Part shown: positions 1 through 10,500 of the stretch, in pieces
Numbering within the stretch: position 1 is the first letter of the stretch
How the letters are laid out: the number at the start of each line of letters is the position of its first letter
Origin: Theocolax elegans
Lineage: Eukaryota > Arthropoda > Insecta > Hymenoptera > Cerocephalidae
DNA: 64,000 nt
Direction: 5' to 3'
NCBI GenBank assembly: GCA_026168455.1
Contig: CM047430.1
Location: 6,427,277-6,491,276 of the forward strand
Notes under the pieces: model-generated
The model's input: the letters and a program-made list of their open reading frames with translations, nothing else
The model's database searches: none
Told to the model about the DNA's origin: nothing
Position numbers and translations under genes: made by a program

Positions 1-596
1 TAATCTTTACTTAGCGAAACGCGAGAAAAAGGAGTAAACAACTAAATAAGCAACAATGCAATATTTAATTAATAATTAAAATAAATGTATTCAGAAAAAG
101 TAATACAGGCGCGTCGCAGCGCGCGAGACGCAGGTCGATGTATACGCGAAATAAATAAAGAGAGAAAGGGAGAGAGAGAGACTACAAAACTGGCACTTAC
201 AGTGCGTGAGCCGCGGTCGATGATTAAACAACCAGGCGAAGTCTGCGTAGTCGCTACCCTTTAGCTTCCTGGGCTGCGTCGTCGCCAAACAAACTAATAT
301 AACTCCACTGGATCACCAGCACAGCACCAGGATCACAAGCACGGGGCGATCAAAATATGGAGAGAACAAATCACAAGGTTTCTCACGACAGTTGAAATTA
401 ATCGCACGGTTGAATTTTAATCTCTCGGCGGTTGAGATTAATCTAAGTGCTCTCGCACTTACGAACCGAAAACTCTCTCTCTCTTTCCCTACTTTTACCT
501 TTACGAAGGTCCGCGAAAATCGCCGAAAATCGTCGAACGTCGACCTGTAACATCTGTAAAGATTAATACACAGGCTAGACAGAGAGAGAGAGAATG
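1..596. other. Non-coding stretch, no gene recognised
   Basis: No convincing coding potential on either strand: the short open frames here are serine/leucine-rich translations of GA/CT-rich DNA. Short GA runs lie near 161-180 and 581-592. It could be the tail of a transposon whose body lies left of the window, but I recognise no motif that would prove it. Confidence 0.4.
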
Positions 597-641
597 TAAC
601 GAGCAATGTAATATAATCAAATATTACATTGATTCGTTACA
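597..641. repeat. Imperfect inverted repeat (hairpin) next to a TA microsatellite
   Basis: The arms GTAACGA...ATGTAATAT and ATATTACAT...TCGTTAC are complementary around a short AT-rich loop, and a (TA)n tract begins at about 640. This is typical of a transposon terminus or small foldback. I could not define target-site duplications. Confidence 0.5.
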
Positions 642-1725
642 ATATATATATATATATAATGTCGTATACAAACGTTTTAGCGTCATGTTAAAAAATGCTA
701 CCGTTTAATATCTATTCGACCAATTTGGTTCAAAATAGCAACGTTTACTTCTCTATTTATGTAGAAGATATCATAAAAATTTGAGCCAAATGGGTTCAAA
801 ATTGGCTGAGTTATTCTATTAACTTAACTACATACATACTTACACACATACATACTTTTTCAAAAACGTTTAATGACTTATTTTCTGGACGAAGAATGTT
901 TTTATGTATAAATAAACAATTATTTATAGTGTTACATTTTACAACACAGCAAAAAATCATTATTTTTCTCCTGATTTTTTTGGTAGATAAAAATTTTTCT
1001 GTTTCTTCGACACTAGGTCCTCTTAAATCTAACTATTGTCTACTAAATGTACCATACTACTAGTAATTAAATGAATGTGTTTCTGTATTGGTAAAATTTC
1101 AGGCATTTTCCTAAACATTTTTGCAGAAGTGATTTGTTGTTTCAATATTGCTTGATATGTTTGACGACTGGGCAAAAAAATCTAAATTGTTAAATAAATA
1201 ATTTTTTTAACAAATAATTATATTTTTAACTTCTCGAAAATAATTTATTCAAATAATTAATAATCATTTCTGTGAAGCTTTCATCCCTGTGAAAACTGTA
1301 GTCCAAAACCAAGAATTAAAATTATCATACATTAAACATAACCAATAATTGTCACTGACAGGTTCTGTTACGCGCACGCTTCTCGGCAAATTAGATGATT
1401 GACGACCATGTAAGATAAAAGATGACCGTTTAAGATAATAATGAAAAAATAACTAGATCACGCGTGTCTCACTCACTCTTTCGTTTTCCCCTATAGCTCT
1501 GTCTCAACTTTTTCGAGTAGTCATATATATATATATATATAGGAGACGAAAAAGATATCGAAAAATACATAGCCGAGTAAAAGAATTTGAGATCTCAGAT
1601 ATTTACATGAAGTTTTATTGAAAGTATTACTAAATAATTTATCGAAAACTTAATAAACTGAAAAAATATTAAAAAAGAAATAATGTATGATATAAAAAGT
1701 TACGTAAATAACATATTATATATTA
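642..1725. other. AT-rich region without a gene
   Basis: Non-coding AT-rich DNA with (TA)n tracts near 642-658 and 1525-1541 and an ACATAC-type run at about 831-857. I see no coding region or RNA gene. Confidence 0.5.
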
Positions 1726-2113
1726 GTTACAAAATTTTAACGTTCGGTAATATGTATATGTATAATAATATCGGTCTCTCCGAACCAAATGCTTTACTTT
1801 TAGAATAAAGCAGGCCTATCGTACTCTTTGTCCACTATGGTTGGTGGAATTTCCCAGAGCACGGCCTTTTAAAATAATTAAAGGCGTTTCGTCCTCGATC
1901 TCCAGCTTGGACTCCTCAGTAAGGAACTGGAGATCATACCTTAGACGCCTGTCGCAAGATGATATGCGACGCCAGCGAGATGTTCTGCGGCTATATATAT
2001 AGAAAACAGACGACGATCTCTCCAACGAGTGTAGAGAGATAGTCGTCTCCCTCTGGTGGTGGGAAAAGCCACCAGCCAGAGCGCGAATTTTTAGACCGTA
2101 TCGCGAGTTATTT
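1726..2113 (-). mobile_element. 388-bp LTR-like / retrozyme-like unit, copy A
   Basis: First of two direct tandem units with a period of exactly 388 bp (GTTAC starts at 1726, 2114 and 2502). Read on the minus strand the unit runs from TGTAACAAATAACTCG through a TATA-like TATATATAG to a 3' portion ending in ...AAATTTTGTAACA. That 3' portion (the CTGAGGA...GAAACGCC block, a TCCACCAACNATAGTGGAC motif and the TTTTGTA..AACA end) is homologous to the end of the LTR at 33206-33944, so the unit is LTR-derived or LTR-like. The 69-codon open frame inside it appears in all copies only because the copies are nearly identical, and is unlikely to be a protein gene. Each full unit carries a hammerhead ribozyme. 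Confidence 0.75.
1882..1950 (-). ncRNA. Type III hammerhead ribozyme, copy A
   Basis: On the minus strand the order is: stem III strand AGGCGT (1950-1945), cleavage-site C17 (1944), stem I TAAGG/CCTTA closing a 14-nt loop, core CTGAGGA, stem II GTCC/GGAC closing a 14-nt loop, core GAA, then stem III strand ACGCCT ending at 1882. Every conserved core base (C3 U4 G5 A6 G8 A9 G12 A13 A14, the A15.1-U16.1 pair, and H17=C) is present with no spacer between core and stems. Predicted cleavage lies 3' of position 1944. The two hairpin loops share a 9-nt complementary stretch. The family is known for plant retrozymes and viroid-like RNAs; activity here is inferred from sequence. Confidence 0.88.
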
Positions 2114-2501
2114 GTTACAAAATTTTAACGTTAGGTAATATGTATATGTATAATAATATCGGTCTCTCCGAACCAAATGCTTTACTTTTAGAATAAAGCA
2201 GGCCTATCGTACTCTTTGTCCACTATGGTTGGTGGAATTTCCCAGAGCACGGCCTTTTAAAATAATTAAAGGCGTTTCGTCCTCGATCTCCAGCTTGGAC
2301 TCCTCAGTAAGGAACTGGAGATCATACCTTAAACGCCTGTCGCAAGATGATATGCGACGCCAGCAAGATGTTCTGCGGCTATATATATAGAAAACAGACG
2401 ACGATCTCTCCAACGAGTGTAGAGAGATAGTCGTCTCCCTCTGGTGGTGGGAAAAGCCACCAGCCAGAGCGCGAATTTTTAGACCGTATCGCGAGTTATT
2501 T
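2114..2501 (-). mobile_element. 388-bp LTR-like / retrozyme-like unit, copy B
   Basis: Second direct copy, nearly identical to copy A, with differences such as GTTAGG for GTTCGG near the left end, one base in the ribozyme and one in the AT-rich side. With no internal retrotransposon sequence between A and B, the array is a head-to-tail concatemer. That is what LTR-LTR recombination or reverse transcription of a multimeric or circular RNA would leave. Confidence 0.75.
2270..2338 (-). ncRNA. Type III hammerhead ribozyme, copy B (GUU site)
   Basis: Same 69-nt fold as copy A, but the nucleotide at position 17 is U instead of C (the plus strand reads AAACGCCT rather than AGACGCCT at the right end). 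H17 may be A, C or U, so the motif is still formally permitted, but GUU sites generally cleave less well than GUC. All stems and the other core bases are unchanged. Confidence 0.8.
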
Positions 2502-2631
2502 GTTACAAAGTTTGTACACCAACCATAGTGGACAAAGAGTACGATAGGCCTGCTTTATTCTAAAAGTAAAGCATTTGGTTCGGAGAGACCGATATTATTA
2601 TACATATACATATTACCGAACGTTAAAATTA
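2502..2631 (+). mobile_element. Junction and partial 388-bp unit in inverted orientation
   Basis: After copy B the array flips. From about 2519 the plus strand repeats the 3' portion of the unit (the ACCAACCATAGTGGAC motif through the CGTTAAAATT end), and the next unit starts at 2632. This partial copy begins downstream of the ribozyme and so lacks it. The flip makes the locus an inverted repeat of more than 350 bp per arm, an unstable arrangement prone to template switching or mis-assembly. Confidence 0.65.
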
Positions 2632-2990
2632 TGTAACAAATAACTCGCGATACGGTCTAAAAATTCGCGCTCTGGCTGGTGGCTTTTCCCACCACCAGAG
2701 GGAGACGACTATCTCTCTACACTCGTTGGAGAGATCGTCGTCTGTTTTCTATATATATAGCCGCAGAACATCTTGCTGGCGTCGCATATCATCTTGCGAC
2801 AGGCGTCTAAGGTATGATCTCCAGTTCCTTACTGAGGAGTCCAAGCTGGAGATCGAGGACGAAACGCCTTTAATTATTTTAAAAGGCCGTGCTCTGGGAA
2901 ATTCCACCAACCATAGTGGACAAAGAGTACGATAGGCCTGCTTTATTCTAAAAGTAAAGCATTTGGTTCGGAGAGACCGATATTATTATA
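2632..2990 (+). mobile_element. 388-bp LTR-like / retrozyme-like unit, copy C
   Basis: Full-length unit on the plus strand apart from its last ~30 bp, which are replaced by AT-rich sequence after 2990. It starts TGTAACAAATAACTCG at 2632, has a TATA-like TATATATAG at about 2751, a GTCGC/GCGAC hairpin just before 2801, and then the ribozyme. On this layout a transcript begun about 30 bp downstream of the TATA element would carry the ribozyme near its 5' end. Confidence 0.72.
2801..2869 (+). ncRNA. Type III hammerhead ribozyme, copy C
   Basis: Stem III is AGGCGT 2801-2806 paired with ACGCCT 2864-2869 (6 bp). C17 is 2807, with predicted cleavage between 2807 and 2808. Stem I is TAAGG 2808-2812 with CCTTA 2827-2831. 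The core CTGAGGA is 2832-2838. Stem II is GTCC 2839-2842 with GGAC 2857-2860. GAA is 2861-2863 and A15.1 is 2864. Loop I (2813-2826) contains GATCTCCAG and loop II (2843-2856) contains CTGGAGATC, a perfect 9-bp loop-loop complement. The same 9-mers could instead form an extended hairpin that would hide the core, so an active/inactive switch is possible. Confidence 0.88.
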
Positions 2991-4235
2991 CATATTATAT
3001 ATTAATATTCAAAAATAAAAAAACCGCAGGTGCAGTTAGATGTCTAATAGGTGCTAGCGCGCATTATACTTGCGTTGGTTGCGCTACCGCGCACCTTGAT
3101 GTACAAAAAAATATTATTATCTATAATTTTACAAAAATTTTTTTTATATACATTATTTGATTTACTTCTAAGTATCTAAGTTGGATAATTACATTTCATT
3201 AATTACTTGAAATCACATGTCAAATTACTTTTATCAAACGATAAATTATTTGTTAAATAAACAAGTTTTTATTTCAAATATTTACTATATATTATTACTT
3301 CAAATAAAATTTTCAGTATATGGTTTAAATATAAATTTTAAATGTAATTTTTTAAAATACGTTATAACAATATTTAAATCGATTTATGAATAGATATTAT
3401 CTACGCACAACAGAAATTTTAATTGAACATTTTATTGAAGTATAAATTATCAATGAACGCCATCTAATCAACGCATATCGAATTACAAATTACCGACATA
3501 GTGTGCTGCCCCCTCCATGAATTTCAAAAACTAAAGAGTGGCTCTGATTGGTGGGCGGAAAAACGTCACATCGGTCTCTCATTGGTAGGCGTTTTGTTCC
3601 CTGGGCGAAATGATCCCCATTCTCAATATGTCCCCATAAGCAAGAAATGCCAGAAAATTAATTTCCCTTGAGGCCCCATACCAGATTCGAAATTAAACAT
3701 CCAACATTCAAAATTCATTTTACCCCGTATGCTAGAAATGACGTAAATCAATTACTCTCATTACCCCTGGAACACAAATACAACAAAATCTTTTTCCATA
3801 CTTATAAGCGAGAAGTGCAATAGAATTAATTTCCAATAAACTATAAATGCAACCGGGCTGCAAGATAGCACTTTCTTCAACCGGTCTTCGAAACAGCACC
3901 TTAAACCTCTCAGTCGTCGATATCGAGTTAAAAATATAGTATGTAAAAATAAAATAGTTATATATAATATTAATCATACCTCGTATATCACATATAATAG
4001 CATTATATCGTTGAATTACAAATAAATTTTGTACCGAAAAACGAAATCCCGATCACGATAAATTTATTAATATACAATAAATATATAAATAAATATACAT
4101 TTACCTTCCTACTTTGCCTCCATATAAGCCCTACGATCACGCTAATCTATAGCGCGTAACTGGCAGCCACCTATCGGCCGTAACTGGTACTACCGTGAGC
4201 AAGTGCAGTAGTCATATTTCAAAACTGTTTCGTTA
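2991..4235. other. AT-rich region, no gene recognised
   Basis: Mostly 70-80% AT, non-coding. Around 3490-3720 composition rises and there is a promoter-like cluster of CCAAT and GC boxes, listed separately. At about 4140-4195 the phrase CGTAACTGG occurs twice 32 bp apart. No RNA gene or open frame with family resemblance. Confidence 0.5.
3536..3592. promoter_or_regulatory. CCAAT/GC-box cluster, possible promoter remnant
   Basis: Two inverted CCAAT boxes (CTGATTGGTGGGCGG and CTCATTGGTAGGCG) lie 40 bp apart. The first abuts a GGGCGG Sp1-type box and is followed by CGTCAC, a half CRE. This combination is frequent in metazoan promoters. No coding exon or transposon ORF starts nearby, so the assignment is only by motif. 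Confidence 0.25.
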
Positions 4236-4278
4236 CTGTATCATCAATTAAACAAAAGTTGTTTAATTGATGATACAG
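4236..4278. repeat. Near-perfect 20-bp hairpin
   Basis: CTGTATCATCAATTAAACAA is followed by a three-base loop and then its exact reverse complement. Related words (CTGTATCACCAATAAAAC near 4463, CTACATCATCAATG near 5584) recur in the adjacent foldback region, so this is probably one terminus of that element. Confidence 0.65.
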
Positions 4279-4882
4279 AGTACTAAAATTGGCAGAAAGT
4301 ATATTCTAGTAACAATTATAACTAATATTAGTATAAATTGTTCGTTTCTGATAAATACATAAGGCTTTCTACACTATTAAATTTTATAGAAAGTTTCAAT
4401 ATATTATATATAAAATAATAATAAATAAATATAACAATACTTTCTGACAAGTTTAGTATGCTGTATCACCAATAAAACAATATAAATTATTATTTTAATG
4501 TATAATACAGTTCCCAACATAGAGAACCCAGTATACTGCCTTGCGCTATTTTTTTAAATACAAGTTTTTATTAGTAGTTCTGTAAAATAATTATTATACC
4601 ACTTCACTATGTATTTATAAAGATTCTACATAATTTTACCAATTAATTCATGTGCTGTAAAGATACTATTTTTTTAATTACACCTTTTTTTATATGTAAC
4701 TTATACAACACAATAGTTTTCTGCATTTAACAGTACTGAAATTAAAAACACCTTCCAAGAAGGTATGACAATCCACAAGTATAGTGTTTTTCTAAACAAA
4801 CTTATCAAAATTCTTGTCTGATAAATACATATCTTTAATTCGACCTCCCATATTTTTCTATTTCTTTAAATACTAATTACAC

Positions 4883-4920
<38 letters not shown>

Positions 4921-6660
4921 CTTATACTCCATAATAGTTTTCTGCTGTTGAAAAAACTGAAATCAAACTGGAATCGACAAGTATTTTAAAATAAATAAAT
5001 ATCTTTGATCCTAACTCCCATATTTTTTATACTTATTTATATTTTAATTACACATTTTTATAAGTAATTTATACTCCATAATAGTTTTCTGCAATTGAAA
5101 GTACTAAAATCGAAAACACCTTTCAAAAAGGTATCAAAACCCGCAAGTATTGTGTTATTCTAATCAAACTTTGAAAATTGTTATCTGATAAATAAATATA
5201 TTTTTCTATTTCTATAAATACTAATTACACTTTTTTTATATATAACTTATACACCATAATAGTTTTCTGCTGTTGAAAGAACTAAAAACAAACTGGAATC
5301 GACAAGTATTTTGAAATAAATAAATATTTTTGATTCTAACTCCCATATTTTTTCTACTTATTCATATTTTAATTACACCTTTTTATAAGTAATTTATAGT
5401 CCATAATAGTTTCTTTTAAATAATAAAATAATACTTGCACCACCGTTAGTTAAACGCTTCATATATGTGTTAATTCTGACTTACTAATGTATTCCTTCAC
5501 ATTTATGAAAGTATAATACCGTGAAGAAACTGCAATGAGTAATAATAAATGAATATAGCAATACTTTCTGGCAATTTTATTATCCTACATCATCAATGAA
5601 AAAATAGACATCATTACTTTATCTAATAAAGTTCCCTAAAGAGGCCTAACCAAAGGTGGTGCAAGTATTAATTTATTATTTAAAAGAATAAAAAAGAAAT
5701 GTCCATTTTATTAGTATTGCAGAAATTAATTTTGCACAAATTAATATCATTAGAATATTATTTATTTATTACTGTAAAACATGTGAGGGCCAGAAATGAA
5801 CAATAATAGTGTAAGATACTTTTCATAAAAAAAATCTGTATTCAGATTGGTAGAAATTTTTGCATCGTTCAAAATACTTGTCGATTACAGTTTGATTTCA
5901 GTGCTTTCAATTGCAGAAACTTTTTACGAAGTTTAAGTAATATATATAAAAATGTTTATTTAAAATATAAATTTATGGTACGATTCAAAATACTTGTCGA
6001 TTTCAGTTTGATTTCAATTCTTTCAATTGCAGAAATTTTTTATACGAAATTTTCGTAATATTTAAAAAAATGTTTAATTAAAATTCAAAGAAATAGATTA
6101 AATAAGGTAGTTAGAATGAAAATTATTTATTTATTAGATAACAATGTCAGATTGAATTGCAGAATTTATATATCAGATAACAATTTTCAAAGTTTGATTA
6201 GAATAACACAATACTTGCGGGTTTTGACACCTTCTTGGAAGGCGTTTTCGAATTGAATACTTTCAATTGCAGAAAAATATTATGGAATATAAGTTAGATA
6301 TAGAAAAGGTGTAATTAAAATATAAATAAGTAGAGAAAATATGGGAATTAGAATCAAAGATATTTTTATCTTATACTTTAAAATTTATCAGACATATAAC
6401 AATTTTATTTATCAGATAACAATTTTCAAAGTTTGATTAGAATAACAACACAATACTTGCGGGTTTTGACACCTTTTTGAAAGGTGTTTTTGATTTCAGT
6501 ACGTTCAATTGCAGAAAACTATTATGGAGTATAAATTACTTATAAAAAGGTGTAATTAAAATATGAATAAGTAGAAAAAATATGGGAGTTAGAATCAAAA
6601 ATATTTATTTATTTCAAAATACTTGTCGATTCCAGTTTGATTTCAGTTCTTTTTTATGCT
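4279..6660. repeat. Foldback-like region with repetitive inverted arms
   Basis: A block of about 245 bp at 4960-5205 recurs almost exactly in inverted orientation at 6400-6650. Within the left arm it is also directly repeated at about 5283-5410, and more divergently at 4741-4930, with a spacing of 320-365 bp. An inner inverted pair around TACTTGCACCACC (about 5430 and 5655) brackets a ~210-bp core. Arms built from tandem repeats are typical of Drosophila FB-type elements. I find no transposase. A pure (TA)n tract occupies 4889-4918. Exact termini are uncertain. Confidence 0.6.
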
Positions 6661-7509
6661 TACAATTTTGATATAATTCCAAAGATATGTAATCTACAAA
6701 AATCCAAAAGTTTAATTAATACCAACAAACTATTTAATCTACACTCAAAATAATTTAAAAACTATTATTTTATTATGACGAAATAGAACCGCGGATAAAT
6801 AACACGACAATTAATGGACTAAATGAATATACTAAACATAAGTTACAATTTTTTTCGAGCGCAAAAAATTTGAAGTTGTTCACATTTTTACGCGCGTAAA
6901 AAATGCGAAGTTATTCACTTCAACTTAGTATATTTACAATTTACATACAGTTACAAAAAAATTTCGAAATTTATAACTAAAATTTTATTTAAACAATAAA
7001 TCAATTTATAATATTAATAACACAATATAAATAATTAAATTATTTAATATAATATGTTAATTAATAAATTATTTTAATAGCATTTAAATAAGAATATCTA
7101 AATTATACGAATATCTAATAATAACAAGATTCACTCTTCCGCTGACTCTTGAGGTGGCGGCTTTCCTGATCGCTGTACTCCAATCTAATCCGACGGACCG
7201 ATTCCCTACCGACCGAGCGAGACATTGCAAGCCTCTATATATATACACACACATATATATATAATTAATAAAATACTAGCCAAAAACGCTCGCTTCGCTC
7301 GCGATTAAAACAAGGTTTGGGACACAATATTAAAAAAAATACAATATCGAAAGAAAATGTAATAGAAGAATCTCAAAATTATAAAGAAGAATTAAAAACA
7401 AAGATAATGTAAAAATAAGTATTGACAGAAAACAAAAACAAGAAATAGTCAACAAAAATAATATTGAAGACAAAAATATTAATATATTAAAACAAGGTAT
7501 TAAAATAAA
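6661..7509. other. AT-rich spacer before the satellite
   Basis: No gene. It holds a local inverted repeat around TATACTAAACATAAGT / ACTTAGTATA (6828-6937), an (AT/AC)n tract near 7237-7263, the G+C-rich near-palindrome CGCTCGCTTCGCTCGCG at about 7288, and an A-rich run at 7320-7500. Confidence 0.5.
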
Positions 7510-10500
7510 AAATATCCAGGAAATCCCGTAATTAGTGGAGTCTTTCTGAAATATTTCAGCAATTCCCAAAATTTCTAGGAAATCCCGTAACTTATAGCGT
7601 CATCCCGAAATACCTCATAAATTCCCGAAATATCCTGGAAATTCCACAATTAATGGAGACATTTCGAAATACCTCAGAAATTCCCGAAATATCCAGGAAA
7701 TCCCTTAATTTGTAGAGTTATCCACAAATACCACATAAATTCCCGAAATATCCAGGAAATACCATAATTAGTGGAGTTTTTTTTTAAATATTTCAGAAAT
7801 TCCCGAAATATCCAGGAAATTCCACAATTAGTGGAGACATTTCGAAATACCTCAGAAATTCCCGAAATATCCAGGAAATCCCGTAATTAGTAGCGTCATC
7901 CCGAAATAAATCAGAAATTTCCTAAATATCCAGGAAATACCATAATTAGTGGAGTTTTTTTTTAAATATTTCAGAAATTCCCGAAATATCCAGGAAATTC
8001 CACAATTAGTGGAGACATTTCGAATTTCCACAGAAATTCGCGTAATATCCAGGAAATCCCGTATTTGGTAGAATCATCCCGAAGTACCTCGGAATTCCCA
8101 AAAGATCCAGGAAATCCCGTAATTGGTAGATTCATCCCGAATTTCCTCAGATATTCCCGAAATATCCAGAAAATCCCTTATTTAGTAGAGTTATCCAGAA
8201 ATACCTCAGAAATTCCCAAAATATCCAGGAAATTCCGTTATTATTGGTGATATCCCGAATTTCCTCAGAAATTCCCGAAAGATCCAGGAAATCCCGTAAT
8301 TGGTGGAGTCAGCACGAATTTCCTCAGATATTGCCGAATATCAAGGAAATCCCGTAATTAGTAGCGTCATTCCAATCCCGTAATTAGTAGAGTTATCCAG
8401 AAATACCTCAGAAATTCCCGAAATATCCAGGAAATCCCTTAATTTGTAGAGTTATCCAAAAATACCACAGAAATTCTCGAAATATCCAGGAAATACCATA
8501 ATTAATGGAGTTTTTTTTAAATACCTCAGCAATTATCGAAACATCCAGGAAATCCCGTAATTGGTAGAATCATCACGAAATTCCTCAGATATTCCCGAAA
8601 TATCAAGGAAATCCCGTAATTAGTAGCGTCATTCCAAAATATCTCAGAAATTCCCGAAATATCCTGGAAATCCCGTAATTAGTATAGTTATCCAGAAATA
8701 CCTCAGAAATTCCCCAAATATCCAGGAAATCCCTTAATTTGTAGAGTTATCCAAAAATACCACAGAAATTCTCGAAATATCTAGGAAATACCATAATTAG
8801 TGGAGTTTTTTTTAAATACTTCAGCAATTACCGAAAGATCCAGGAAATCTCGTAATTGGTAGAATCGTCACGAAATTCCTCAGATATTCCCGAAATATCA
8901 AGGAAATCCCGTAATTAGTAGCGTCATTCCAAAATATCTCAGAAATTCCCGAAATATCCTGGAAATCCCGTAATTAGTATAGTTATCCAGAAATACCTCA
9001 GAAATTCCCCAAATATCCAGGAAATCCCTTAATTTGTAGAGTTATCCAAAAATACCACAGAAATTCTCGAAATATCCAGGAAATACCATAATTAGTGGAG
9101 TTTTTTTTTAAATACTTCAGCAATTACCGAAAGATCCAGGAAATCTCGTAATTGGTAGAATCGTACGAAATTCCTCAGATATTCCCGAAATATCCAGAAA
9201 ATCCCGTAATTATTAGTCATCTCGAATTTTTTCAGAAATTCCCGAAATTTCCAGAAAATCCCGTTATTATTGGTGTTATCCCGAATTTACTTAGAAATTT
9301 CCGAAATATCCTGGAAATCCCGTAATTAGTAGAGAGATCCAGAAATACCTCAGAAATTCCCGAAATATCCAGAAATTCCCGTAATTGGTAGCGTCATCTC
9401 GAAATACCTCAGGAATTCCCGAAAGATCCAGGAAATTCCGTAATTATTAGTCATCACGAAATTCCTCAGATATTCCCGAAATATCCAGAAAATCCCGTAA
9501 TTAGTGGAGTCTTTCTGAAATATATTCAGAAATTCCCGAAATATCCAGGAAATTCCGTTATTATTGTTGTTATCCCGAATTTCCTCAGAAATTCCCTAAA
9601 GATCCAGGAAATCCCGTAATTGGTAGAGTCATCACGAAATTCCTCAGATATTTCCGAAATATCAAGGAAATCCGGTAATTAGTAGCGTCATTCCGAAATA
9701 TCTCAGAAATTCCCGAAATATCCTGGAAATCCCGTAATTAGTATGGTTATCCAGAAATACCTCAGAAATTCCCCAAATATCCAGCAAAATCCTTAATTTG
9801 TAGAGTTATCCAAAAATACCACAGAAATTCTCGAAATATCCAGGAAATACCATAATTAGTGGAGTTTTTTTTGAAATACCTCAGCAATTACCGAAAGATC
9901 CAGGAAATCTCGTAATTGGTAGAATCGTCACGAAATTCCTCAGATATTCCCGAAATATCCAGAAAATCCCGTAATTATTAGTCATCTCGAATTTTTTCAG
10001 AAATTCCCCAAATATCCAGGAAATCCCTTAATTTGTAGAGTTATCCAAAAATACCACAGAAATTCTCGAAATATCCAGGAAATACCATAATTAGTGGAGT
10101 TTTTTTTTAAATACCTCAGCAATTACCGAAAGATCCAGGAAATCTCGTAATTGGTAGAGTCATCACGAATTTCCTCAGATATTCCCGAAATATCCAGAAA
10201 ATCCCGTAATTAGTAGCGTCATTCCAAAATATCTCAGAAACTCCCGAAATATCCTGGAAATCCCGTAATTAGTATAGTTATCCAGATATACCTCAGAAAT
10301 TCCCCAAATATCCAGGAAATCCCTTAATTTGTAGAGTTATCCAAAAATACCACAGAAATTCTCGAAATATCCAGGAAATACCATAATTAGTGGAGTTTTT
10401 TTTTAAATACCTCAGCAATTACCGAAAGATCCAGGAAATCTCGTAATTGGTAGAATCGTCACGAAATTCCTCAGATATTCCCGAAATATCCAGAAAATCC

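Noticed and set aside
2861..2895. Alternative type I reading of the 388-bp unit hammerhead, with stem III formed downstream (ACGCC...AGGCCGT)
   Set aside because: It would put G at position 17 and leaves no stem I; the type III reading fits all positions.
1816..2935. Identical 69-codon open frame in three copies (starting MERSSSVFYIYSRRTS)
   Set aside because: It is repeated only because the 388-bp unit is repeated; the frame runs through the TATA element and the ribozyme stems, which explain the sequence conservation.
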